Positions 18,217 through 26,390 of a stretch of 64,000 bases of DNA are shown piece by piece; the first letter of the stretch is position 1, and each line of letters starts with the position of its first letter. Below the pieces are notes generated by a model. It worked only from the letters and a program-made list of their open reading frames with translations, was not told where the DNA came from and did not search any database. The translations under genes and the position numbers were made by a program. Origin of the DNA: Candidatus Phycosocius bacilliformis (GTDB taxonomy: Bacteria > Pseudomonadota > Alphaproteobacteria > Caulobacterales > Aquidulcibacteraceae); contig NZ_BFBR01000001.1 in the NCBI RefSeq assembly GCF_003112735.1, positions 248,001-312,000 of the forward strand. Direction: 5' to 3'.

Positions 18217-19934
18217 TGCATAGCCTGCTGGCGCGCCAAATCGAACTGTGCACGGGCCCGGATGGCACACTGGATCAGGAACGTTTCTACGCCCTGGTCT
18301 CGTCTGCCTATGACGACGATGCACGCGCGCGCCACAGACTGGAACGCTCCATCACGCTGATGTCGGAAGAAATGGCTGAACTCAATGCCCAGATTGCATT
18401 GGAAGCACGCCAAACCCTGACACGCTATATTCTGGAGTCCCGTGACGCCCTGATCACATTGGATGACGACAATTGCATCGCTTTGATGAACGGGCCCGCT
18501 GCGCACGCATTTGGGATCGAGAATCCCCGCACTGTTATGGGTCTGCCGATTGATCGCTTTTTGGACCCTAAGGAGCTGCGCGAGGGGCAAGTCAGCAATT
18601 TTTCTGGCCGCCATTCTGCAGGCCATGACGTGCCTTTCTCGGCAACATTCAGTGTTGGCCGGGTGGATGGCAGCGTCTTCCGTATCATTGCTCTGCGCGA
18701 TGAAACCGAAAGGCGCGCCCGCGAAGCTGCCCTTGAAGTGGCCAAACAAACAGCCGAACATGCCAATGAGGCCAAATCGAGCTTCTTGGCGATGATGAGC
18801 CATGAATTGCGTACCCCGCTCAATGCGCTGCTGGGGTCTGCTGAATTGATGGCCCGGACCAAACTGGACGAAACCCAAGCCAATTATGTCCGCATGTTCA
18901 ATGAAGCCGGGCGCTTGATGATGGCGATGGTCAATGATGTGCTGGATTATGCCAAGATTGAGGCCGGCCAACTTGAGATCGAGCAGCATCCCACCAGCCT
19001 GCGCCAAATGGCCCGCGAGATTGAGACTTTGTGGGGGCCTCATGCGGAAACCAAGGGCCTAACACTGACGATTGACGCCGCCGGGCTTGATCAGGACATG
19101 GTGATTGGCGATCCCACGCGACTGCGCCAAATCGTGTTCAACCTGGTGTCCAATGCCGTGAAATTCACAGTCACCGGCGGCGTGACGATCCGGCTGCGCA
19201 GCAAGACTGAGGCCCGGAAGTGTCATGTCATTATCGAGGTGATTGATACTGGCGTAGGCATACCTGCCGACCGACAAACATCGATCTTCAAAGCCTTCAT
19301 CCAAGCCGACAGCACCATTACGCGCCGTTTTGGAGGCACGGGACTCGGCCTTGCGATCGCCAAGTCCCTAGCCCAGCAGATGCAGGGTGATCTGACTGTG
19401 ACGTCCCAGCCTGGACAGGGTTCAACCTTCCAGTTTGAGGCGCATTTTGAGGCCTCCGATGAACAGGAATTGGTGATCTATGAAGCAAATGGCCCAAACG
19501 AGATCGCCCGTCCGCTACAAGTCCTTGCTGTCGACGACAATGACCTGAACCGTCAAATCCTGGCTGCCATGCTGGATTTGTGGCCGGTGGAAACAAGTTG
19601 GGCCACCAATGGTGTGGAAGCCTTGGAAGCCATGGCGCTGCGCGCCTTTGATGTTGTGCTGATGGATGTGCAGATGCCTGTGATGGACGGCCTGACTGCA
19701 ACCCAGCGGGTTCGGGCTGGCAGCGGGCCAAACCGGGACACCCCCATCATCGCCTTGACCGCCAATGCGCGTCAGGAAGATCGGACCCAGTGCATGGCTG
19801 CTGGCATGACGGACTTTGTCACCAAGCCGATTAGTGCGGAATCTTTGGCCAATGCATTGATCCGCGCAACCCATGCCCCAGAGGCTGCACATGCCGACGC
19901 AGGCACACAACCCTACCTGCACGCATTGGCATAG
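18216..19934 (+). CDS. Cytosolic hybrid histidine kinase paired with FIST sensor (NahK-like)
   Basis: A 572-residue soluble kinase without membrane helices. Residues 1-60 are an acidic/helical segment typical of FIST-associated kinases, followed by a PAS-like domain (about 70-165), HisKA with His196 in MSHELRTPLN, HATPase_c (N-box NLVSNAVKFT, DTGVGIP, GGTGLGL) and a receiver with Asp484 in LMDVQMPVMDG. Its start overlaps the FIST gene stop (TAATG), so the two are translationally coupled. By analogy to NosP-NahK it would be inhibited or activated by the ligand-bound FIST partner and feed an Hpt/response-regulator pathway outside this window. Confidence 0.9.
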   Translation: MHSLLARQIELCTGPDGTLDQERFYALVSSAYDDDARARHRLERSITLMSEEMAELNAQIALEARQTLTRYILESRDALITLDDDNCIALMNGPAAHAFGIENPRTVMGLPIDRFLDPKELREGQVSNFSGRHSAGHDVPFSATFSVGRVDGSVFRIIALRDETERRAREAALEVAKQTAEHANEAKSSFLAMMSHELRTPLNALLGSAELMARTKLDETQANYVRMFNEAGRLMMAMVNDVLDYAKIEAGQLEIEQHPTSLRQMAREIETLWGPHAETKGLTLTIDAAGLDQDMVIGDPTRLRQIVFNLVSNAVKFTVTGGVTIRLRSKTEARKCHVIIEVIDTGVGIPADRQTSIFKAFIQADSTITRRFGGTGLGLAIAKSLAQQMQGDLTVTSQPGQGSTFQFEAHFEASDEQELVIYEANGPNEIARPLQVLAVDDNDLNRQILAAMLDLWPVETSWATNGVEALEAMALRAFDVVLMDVQMPVMDGLTATQRVRAGSGPNRDTPIIALTANARQEDRTQCMAAGMTDFVTKPISAESLANALIRATHAPEAAHADAGTQPYLHALA

Positions 19935-20035
19935 GCCTTTCGCGTAGGGCCTGAGCGCAGATTAAAGCCTTGAAGGCCCACCCCGCCCCCTCTACACAGA
20001 AGACCTGCTCGATCGGGCTCACTTAGGGGCGGTTC

Positions 20036-22795
20036 ATGACAATATCTCGAATGCTTTTGGCTTGGCTTGCGACCAGCGCATTGGTTCCAGCAACCGCCTT
20101 AGCCCAGTCCTATGCCATTCCCCATGAAGAGTTGGGGGCAGTTGGACATGTCGCCAAGATTGACCCAGAATTCTATTGGCCCGGTGCCAATTATGATCCC
20201 CAAGTGCCTTCGCCAAAATCGGTGTTAGGCTATCAATTGGGCGAAGCAATTACCCCCCACGCCGGCATTCTCCGCTATTTCGAAGCGCTGGCAGCCTATG
20301 CGCCTGACCGGATGAAGATTTTTGACTATGGTCGCAGCTGGCAGGGGCGGCGGCTGATTTACGCAACCATCGGCTCGCCGGACAAGATTGCCAATCTCGC
20401 CGCTATTCAGGCTGATGCTCAGAAGCTGGCAGATCCGCGCAAGCTGGGTCCTGGAGAAGCTGAGGCCATTATTGCCCGCCATCCCGCCATTGTTTGGCTG
20501 GCCTATTCGGTTCATGGTGATGAAATTGGACCCGCAGAATCAGCCTTGCAGCTGGCCTACCACCTGTTGGCTGCGCGCGGAGATCCCCGCCTGGAAGCGA
20601 TACGCGCCAACACTTTGGTGGTGATTGTGCCGATCCAGAACCCTGATGGCCGCGAGCGCTTTATCAATAGCAATCTGTCGGGCATGGGACTGCGTGCCAA
20701 TGCTGATAGTGCCTCGGCCGAACGTGATCAGCCTTGGCCGGGCGGACGATCCAACCACATGATGTTTGACCTCAATCGTGACTGGTTCGCTCTGACCCAA
20801 CCCGAGACGCGGGGCCATACGGACGCCGTTTTGAAATTTTACCCAGTTGTGATGGTGGACAGCCATGAAATGGGCAGTGACCGCAGCTTCTTCTTCCCTC
20901 CTGAAGCCCAGCCGATCAACCCCAATGTCACCAGTGAACAGATGGCACTGAAGGCCTTATTGGGCCAAAACAATGGACGCTGGTTTGATCATTTCGGCCT
21001 GACCTATTTCACCCGGGAAGATTATGACCTGTTCTATCCCGGTTATGGAGATGGTTGGCCGACGACGCAGGGCACGATCTCCATGACCTTTGAACAAGGT
21101 TCGGCTCGCGGTCTTGTGGCGCGGCGGTCGGATGGCACCAGCTTTACTTTCGCCGACACGGTCCGCAGCCAATTCATCGCTGTAATGTCTACCTTGGAAA
21201 CAGCCTCGCGCGAGCGGGGCCGTTTTGTGCGCTCCTTTTATGATTTCCGCCGCAGTGCAATTGCCGAAGGCCGGTCTGAACCGATCAAATCCTATATCCT
21301 GCCTGCCCAAAAGGATCAGGCCAGTACCGACAAGCTGGCTGCCGTCCTGACCCGGCAAGGCATCGACATTGGTCGCGCGACAACCAGTTTCTCGGCCTGC
21401 GGGCGAACATTTGCCCCAGGCTCTTATGTGATTTCTGCTGCCCAGCCGACCAAAAGGCTTATCCGCAACCTGCTCGAGCCTGACACCGCGATGGACCCCA
21501 AGTTCGTGGCTGAACAACAAAGGCGGCGGCGGGCCGGATTGGGTGACGAGATTTATGACGTCACGGGCTGGTCTCTTCCCTTATTGTACAATGTCGAGAC
21601 GGTAGGCTGCACGCTCGATCCCGTGGTGACGACTGTGCGCGCAGACCCCACCATGATCCAACCGGGTAAAGTGACGGGCAGTGAGGCGAAAGCTGCGTTT
21701 GTGCTGGCCTCGGGCTCGGCTGCGACGTCCCGCTTCATGGCGCGCGCACTGGCAGAGGGGCTGGTGGTGCGAGCCATGGAAGGCGGCTTCACATTGGAAG
21801 GCCGCGCCTTTCCGGCTGGCAGTCTGGTGATTAACCGTGGTGAGAATGGGCCAGATGTAGCTGAAAAAGTAGCCAACCTGGCTGCGGCGACGGGAGCAGT
21901 GGTTTCAGGCTTTGATTCCTCTTGGGTGACACAGGGACCCAGCCTGGGATCTGATAAGGCTGTGAAATTGCGTGACCCCCGCATTGCTTTGGCGTGGGAC
22001 AGCCCCGCAGACCGCAATTCAGCCGGGGCAACGCGCTATGTGCTGGAGCGCAAGTTTGCCGTTCCTGTCACCCCGGTCCGGGTCAGCCGGCTCGCACGAC
22101 TGCCGCTCAACCAATATGACGTGCTGATCCTGCCCGATGGGGAAGGTAATTATGCCGCCAGCTTGGGCGAGGCCGGCATCCGCAATTTGCGCAATTTTGT
22201 GCAGAATGGCGGGGTTCTGATCTCGCTTGGCAGTGCAACATCCTTTTTGGCCGACCCCGACATTGATCTCATCGGCCTGCGGCGCGAACAAGCCACACTG
22301 ACAGAGGCCGAAGCCAAAGGCCGACCCGGGGAAGCCAAGGCCAAACCAGGCAGTGATGGGGTGGCGGGCATCAATATCCCCGATGAAGCCGCCTATCGTC
22401 AGGTGATTGCAGAACCAACCCGCGAGCCAACAGACTTAGACGGGGCGATCTTGCGCGGGTCAACCGATCCCGACCATTGGCTGACCGCTGGTCTGGCCCC
22501 CCGACTGCACATGATGGTCACCGGCAACCAAGTCTTCCGTCCAGTAACAGCTGATGTCGGTGCCAATGTGGTGCGGTTTGATGGGCCAGATGAGCTACGC
22601 GTGAGCGGCATTGTCTGGGACGACCTGCGCCAGCAATTGGCCTATAAGCCAGCGGTAAGTGTACAGCCGCGCGGGCGGGGGTATGTGGTGGCCTTTACCA
22701 TCGACCCCACATATCGCGGGATGGCTGACGGGCTCGATTCTCTGATGATGAATGCCATCTATTTCAGCGCCGCGCGGGCAAGCCCCATTCGATAG
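20036..22795 (+). CDS. Secreted M14-family zinc carboxypeptidase
   Basis: A 919-residue exported metallopeptidase. A signal peptide is visible (hydrophobic residues 6-20, probable cleavage after ALA near residue 23). The peptidase domain has zinc ligands His160 and Glu163 in SVHGDEIGPAES and His277 in DSHEMG, with a plausible catalytic Glu353 in TFEQGSARG. The C-terminal 500 residues include a class-I glutamine-amidotransferase-like fold region (VLILPDGEG), as in other large M14 proteins of proteobacteria. Likely location is the periplasm or outside the cell; the peptide substrate is unknown. It appears monocistronic. Confidence 0.88.
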   Translation: MTISRMLLAWLATSALVPATALAQSYAIPHEELGAVGHVAKIDPEFYWPGANYDPQVPSPKSVLGYQLGEAITPHAGILRYFEALAAYAPDRMKIFDYGRSWQGRRLIYATIGSPDKIANLAAIQADAQKLADPRKLGPGEAEAIIARHPAIVWLAYSVHGDEIGPAESALQLAYHLLAARGDPRLEAIRANTLVVIVPIQNPDGRERFINSNLSGMGLRANADSASAERDQPWPGGRSNHMMFDLNRDWFALTQPETRGHTDAVLKFYPVVMVDSHEMGSDRSFFFPPEAQPINPNVTSEQMALKALLGQNNGRWFDHFGLTYFTREDYDLFYPGYGDGWPTTQGTISMTFEQGSARGLVARRSDGTSFTFADTVRSQFIAVMSTLETASRERGRFVRSFYDFRRSAIAEGRSEPIKSYILPAQKDQASTDKLAAVLTRQGIDIGRATTSFSACGRTFAPGSYVISAAQPTKRLIRNLLEPDTAMDPKFVAEQQRRRRAGLGDEIYDVTGWSLPLLYNVETVGCTLDPVVTTVRADPTMIQPGKVTGSEAKAAFVLASGSAATSRFMARALAEGLVVRAMEGGFTLEGRAFPAGSLVINRGENGPDVAEKVANLAAATGAVVSGFDSSWVTQGPSLGSDKAVKLRDPRIALAWDSPADRNSAGATRYVLERKFAVPVTPVRVSRLARLPLNQYDVLILPDGEGNYAASLGEAGIRNLRNFVQNGGVLISLGSATSFLADPDIDLIGLRREQATLTEAEAKGRPGEAKAKPGSDGVAGINIPDEAAYRQVIAEPTREPTDLDGAILRGSTDPDHWLTAGLAPRLHMMVTGNQVFRPVTADVGANVVRFDGPDELRVSGIVWDDLRQQLAYKPAVSVQPRGRGYVVAFTIDPTYRGMADGLDSLMMNAIYFSAARASPIR

Positions 22796-22904
22796 CCACC
22801 TCTCACATTGACGGCGGCCCGCGCGCGACCAGTGCCAGTAGGCTGTGCGCTGGATGCTGGCCATCGTAAAATCGGGTGCCAAACCCAGGACCTCAAATAG
22901 CCGC

Positions 22905-22940
22905 TTGACAACCATGGTGTATTACATTACCAATACACCA
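22905..22940 (+). promoter_or_regulatory. Promoter with inverted-repeat operator for the GntR-ABC operon
   Basis: A consensus -35 hexamer TTGACA lies at 22905-22910. It is followed by a perfect inverted repeat, TGGTGTATT (22915-22923) and AATACACCA (22932-22940), with an 8-bp spacer. This covers the expected -10 region, about 40 bp before the regulator start at 22982. GTGTATT-type half-sites are what YtrA-subfamily GntR repressors bind, so the first gene of the operon is the obvious candidate to bind here and repress itself. Confidence 0.7.
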
Positions 22941-22981
22941 CAACGCTAGAACAGCACGTGCTAGCACATAAGGAGTTGTCA

Positions 22982-23347
22982 ATGACGCAAGCTTGGCGCG
23001 ACGATCAACCCATCTGGAGGCAGATCAAGGACCGCGTCCTAGCTGCCATCCTCGATGGCGGCATCAAGGAGGGCGAGCCCTTGCCCTCGGTACGGCAGGT
23101 TGCTTTGGATCTGCAGGTCAATCCACTGACCGTATCCAAGGCCTACCAAGAACTGGCCGATGAAGGCCTTGTTGAGCGTCGACGTGGGTTGGGCATGTTC
23201 GTTATTGATGGGGCACGCACGGGCTTGAGCGCCAGCGAGCGCACAACCTTTCTCAAGGAAGAATGGCCAATTGTCGTGACTCGCATTCGGCGGCTTGGCT
23301 TGAGTGTGCAGGAATTATTGAAAGAAGTTGAGGGGAACGGGCAATGA
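22982..23347 (+). CDS. GntR-family transcriptional regulator (YtrA type)
   Basis: A 121-residue repressor with a winged helix at residues about 10-75 (DQPIWRQIKDRVLAAILDG, then LPSVRQVALDLQVNPLTVSKAY) and only a short C-terminal helical dimerisation tail. This is the layout of the YtrA subfamily, whose members usually control an adjacent ABC transporter. The ATG at 22982 follows AAGGAG by eight bases and is preferred over an upstream ATG at 22958. Its stop overlaps the start of the ATPase gene by 4 bp. Confidence 0.9.
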   Translation: MTQAWRDDQPIWRQIKDRVLAAILDGGIKEGEPLPSVRQVALDLQVNPLTVSKAYQELADEGLVERRRGLGMFVIDGARTGLSASERTTFLKEEWPIVVTRIRRLGLSVQELLKEVEGNGQ

Positions 23348-24192
23348 CGGATGTGTTGATTAGCGCCAAAGGTCTAGCCAAAAGCTATGGCCAGAAGCAG
23401 GCCCTTAAGCCAACAGACCTCGAGGTGCCAGCCGGCCGCATCGTCGGCGTGATTGGGGCCAATGGGGCCGGGAAATCCACCCTGCTCAATTGCCTGCTTG
23501 GCCTGTCCAATTATGACGGCGAGTTGCAAGTGATGGGGATGAACCCGCTGATGCAGCGCGCCAAGCTGATGGAACAAGTCTGTTTCATCGCCGATGTTGC
23601 CACGCTGCCACGTTGGGCCAAAGTTGCCGACCTATTGGACTGGGTTGCAGGCCTGCATCCCAAATTCGACCAAGCCAAGGCGATTGCCCGACTCAAGACC
23701 ACGACGGTGCAGCTCAATGCGCGGATAAAGGCTTTGTCGAAAGGCATGATCGTGCAAGTCCATCTGGCCATTGCCTTGGCGATCGACGCGCGCATCCTCG
23801 TGCTGGACGAACCAACATTAGGGCTGGATATCGTCAACCGCCGGGGCTTCTATGACGCCATTCTATCCGACTTTTTTGACGAGACCCGGACGGTCATCAT
23901 CACGACCCACCAAGTGGACGAAGTTGAGCCGATCCTGAGCCATGCGATCTTCATCCGCGATGGATCTGTCACTTTGGATGCGGCGATGGATGACATTGCC
24001 GAACGGTTCCTGGCGGTGGATGTGCTGGATAACCAAAAGGCAGAAGCCGAAGCCTTGAAGCCACTCTACAGCCGCTCACTGCTCGGCCGCACCACATATG
24101 TGTTCGACAATGTACCAGCGGACAAGTTGCGTGGCTTCGGCGAGCCTCGGCGGGTCGGCTTGGCTGACTTGTTTGTGGCCTTGGCACAGTAG
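23344..24192 (+). CDS. ABC transporter ATP-binding protein
   Basis: A 282-residue ATPase subunit of an ABC-2-type transporter. Walker A is GANGAGKST, Walker B is ILVLDEPTLGLD, and the H-loop is ITTHQVDE. The signature is degenerate (LSKGMIVQVHL, with K in place of the first G), as is common in YtrB/CcmA-like ATPases. It overlaps the GntR gene by 4 bp and is followed by a small membrane protein and the permease. The cargo is unknown; related GntR-linked systems respond to cell-envelope stress or antibiotics. Confidence 0.9.
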   Translation: MTDVLISAKGLAKSYGQKQALKPTDLEVPAGRIVGVIGANGAGKSTLLNCLLGLSNYDGELQVMGMNPLMQRAKLMEQVCFIADVATLPRWAKVADLLDWVAGLHPKFDQAKAIARLKTTTVQLNARIKALSKGMIVQVHLAIALAIDARILVLDEPTLGLDIVNRRGFYDAILSDFFDETRTVIITTHQVDEVEPILSHAIFIRDGSVTLDAAMDDIAERFLAVDVLDNQKAEAEALKPLYSRSLLGRTTYVFDNVPADKLRGFGEPRRVGLADLFVALAQ

Positions 24193-24201
24193 GAGGGTGG
24201 T

Positions 24202-24492
24202 ATGATTACTGGTCTACTTTTCACACTGACCCAGCGGCCTGCCGCGACCGAAGGTCAGGCTTTCCCCAACAAAACGGCGCGCTCTGAGGCCAAGTCCACC
24301 CAGAAAAAGGGCCCGGCCGGCGCAGCTGACACCGTGGTGAAGCTCGCCCGTGTTTCTGGCATGGCTCTCGCCCTCGTCGGTTTCATGCTGATGGGCGTCG
24401 GCGGGGTTGAATGGTCCTTCGACCCAGCAAGCGGTCTGAATGTACAGACAGCCGTGATCAACTTTACCCTTCCTGCGGGAGTGTTCTCATGA
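24202..24492 (+). CDS. Small single-pass membrane protein of the ABC operon
   Basis: A 96-residue protein with a basic N-terminal half (KTARSEAKSTQKKGPAG) and one membrane helix (about residues 51-69, MALALVGFMLMGVGG). No family is recognised. It has a good GGAGGGTGG ribosome-binding site, sits 9 bp after the ATPase, and its stop overlaps the permease start (ATGA), so it is a genuine operon member. It may be an accessory subunit of the transporter. Confidence 0.75.
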   Translation: MITGLLFTLTQRPAATEGQAFPNKTARSEAKSTQKKGPAGAADTVVKLARVSGMALALVGFMLMGVGGVEWSFDPASGLNVQTAVINFTLPAGVFS

Positions 24493-25547
24493 ACAAGTTT
24501 TTGACCCTCATTCGGCGGGATTTGGCCGATAATCGCGGTGCGCTGATCACCACGCCCATCGTTATCGCAGCAATCATGCTGGTGGTGACCCTATTTGCAA
24601 GCCTGACCGGCAATGCCCGCTTCGGCTTTGATCCCGAAGACTTTGCCAACGGCCGTAATGGTGCAGCCGTAGAAGGCAAGGCCTATATCGACACAGGGAG
24701 CGAGGCAGTCGCAGTTCGCCGCGGTCCCGATGGCAAAGTCACCATCACACGTCCAAACGGGGAAACCAAGACTTTGGACGAAACCATGGACGCCAAAGCC
24801 AAAGCGACGATCGAAACCGTCCTACCGGTCGGCACCGCCGCGGCATCCTTGTTGCCACTGGGGATTGCAGGCATTGCCATCTTGTTTGTGCTGGCCGGAG
24901 CTTTGCACGACGAGCGCAAAGATCGCAGCATCCTGTTCTGGAAATCCATGCCGGTGAGCGACCTGGAAACCGCCGCAGCAAAATTGGTCTCCATTGTCGG
25001 AATTGGGCTGTTCTTTGCCCTGGCGGTGACCATCGTGCTCAATGTCGCCATGACAACCATCGCGGTCATGACTTTGGGCAATGTCGGCATCACTGGGGTC
25101 AGTGCGAGCACGGTCTATCTCAACGGCGTCAAGCTGTGGGTGGTGATGGCCGTAGCTCTGCTCATCTATATCGGCTGGGCTTTGCCAGTCTATGGCTGGG
25201 TCAGCCTGGTGAGTGCTTGGGCACCCAAGGCACCCTTCATCGCCGCCTTTGCCCCTTTGTTTGTTGTCCCGCTCGTCTATATGGCCATCAGCTTCCGAGG
25301 TAACGAGCATGATCCGATCCTCAGCGCCTTGTGGGAACCTGCTGGCCGTCTGATCGGTGAGCCCATGTTCCACGAAATGACCGGCGTAGTCGAGAAAAGC
25401 CAGGACCATATCCCGACCATCCAAGTCGACGCCATGCTGGCCCATCTGGCAGCCAATCTGGGTCAACCTGGCTTCTGGGCAGGCTTGGTACTGGCAGCAG
25501 GCTTCATTTATGCCGCCAGCGAGATCCGCCGCCGCCGCGCGCTGTAA
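24489..25547 (+). CDS. ABC-2-type transporter permease
   Basis: A 352-residue permease. A first membrane helix is near residues 20-40, a soluble extracytoplasmic loop is at about 45-110, and five further helices span 118-350, ending in a basic RRRRAL tail. The start at 24489 overlaps the stop of the preceding small gene (ATGA); upstream in-frame starts lie inside that gene. With the ATPase and GntR regulator it forms a four-gene operon closed by a strong terminator. The transported substrate cannot be inferred. Confidence 0.87.
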   Translation: MNKFLTLIRRDLADNRGALITTPIVIAAIMLVVTLFASLTGNARFGFDPEDFANGRNGAAVEGKAYIDTGSEAVAVRRGPDGKVTITRPNGETKTLDETMDAKAKATIETVLPVGTAAASLLPLGIAGIAILFVLAGALHDERKDRSILFWKSMPVSDLETAAAKLVSIVGIGLFFALAVTIVLNVAMTTIAVMTLGNVGITGVSASTVYLNGVKLWVVMAVALLIYIGWALPVYGWVSLVSAWAPKAPFIAAFAPLFVVPLVYMAISFRGNEHDPILSALWEPAGRLIGEPMFHEMTGVVEKSQDHIPTIQVDAMLAHLAANLGQPGFWAGLVLAAGFIYAASEIRRRRAL

Positions 25548-25572
25548 CGCGACAAGGTGCAGACCGATCGAC

Positions 25573-25607
25573 AGGGCCATCGACCAGAGGTCGGTGGCCC
25601 TTTTTTT
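25573..25607 (+). terminator. Rho-independent terminator of the GntR-ABC operon
   Basis: The stem GGGCCATCGAC (25574-25584) pairs with GTCGGTGGCCC (25590-25600) across a 5-base loop with one G-U wobble, followed immediately by seven T residues. It begins 25 bp after the permease stop. This is the clearest intrinsic terminator in the window. Confidence 0.9.
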
Positions 25608-25637
25608 GACCTAACCTACTCTGCTGCGAGGTCCACC

Positions 25638-26339
25638 ATGCCCACCAAGACTTCCTTCTGGACCGCTGGCCGCCTGACAGGCCTCCTCTTACTGATCGTG
25701 ACCTTGACCCATATGGTGGGCTTTCAAATCACCAGTCGGTTTGTGCACCCAAATGACTTCGCCGCAACCAGCCAAGCCATTGCCGAGGCCGAAACGCTCT
25801 ATCGGCTTGGTCTGCTCAGCTATAGTGCATCCAGTCTGGCCACAATCGGGCTGGCAATTGGCTTTTTTGCCTTGCTTGCGCCCATCCATCGCATGTTGGC
25901 ACTTGTGGTGCTGTGCAGCCGACTGTTTGAAGCTGTACTGGCAAGCTCGGCTTGGGCGATCCGATTTGCCTTGGTCGACAACCATATCCAAGCCAATCCT
26001 TTAGGTCCCAACGGGGCACTGGCCTTGCATCAGATTTTGAGGGGGATTGCCAATGCTGGTTTTGATCTGGCGGCCATCGCCATGGCCATAGCAAACGTGA
26101 TCGGCTTCTGGCTGCTGTTCAAAGCGGCCAGCTTGCCACGCATCCTGTCCCTTATTGCACTTTCTGGAGGGGTGGTCGTGCTCATCAGCAGCTGTCTCAA
26201 TCTTGGCTGGCCGCATATGGCTCCGGCCAGCCCTCTGGCCTTTGCCATAACCCTCCTGAGCCAATTGGCGATTGGCGCGTGGCTATTTGTGTTTTCAAGC
26301 CGGTTGCCAGAACCGCTGCCCGCCGCAAACAGGTCTTGA
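25638..26339 (+). CDS. DUF4386 family membrane protein
   Basis: A 233-residue integral membrane protein with about six helices. It fits the DUF4386 family: an N-terminal RLTGLLLLIVTLTHMVGFQ helix, an extracytoplasmic loop with FAATSQAIAEAETLYRLGL, then helices ending near residue 225. The function of the family is not known. The ATG at 25638 lies 31 bp beyond the terminator T-run, so the open frame that begins earlier overlaps the terminator and is unlikely. It appears to be its own transcription unit. Confidence 0.78.
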   Translation: MPTKTSFWTAGRLTGLLLLIVTLTHMVGFQITSRFVHPNDFAATSQAIAEAETLYRLGLLSYSASSLATIGLAIGFFALLAPIHRMLALVVLCSRLFEAVLASSAWAIRFALVDNHIQANPLGPNGALALHQILRGIANAGFDLAAIAMAIANVIGFWLLFKAASLPRILSLIALSGGVVVLISSCLNLGWPHMAPASPLAFAITLLSQLAIGAWLFVFSSRLPEPLPAANRS

Positions 26340-26390
26340 CAGAGAATCCTATGTCTATAGCCCAGCGATCAATGACCGGAGGGGCGAGGC

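Noticed and set aside
19935-19965. AGGCC/GGGCCT hairpin after the NahK-like kinase
   Set aside because: The stem is imperfect and there is no T-tract, so it is too weak to call a terminator.
22796-22915. Minus-strand open frame between the M14 peptidase and the GntR operon
   Set aside because: It overlaps the peptidase end and the promoter, lacks a ribosome-binding site and shows no motif.
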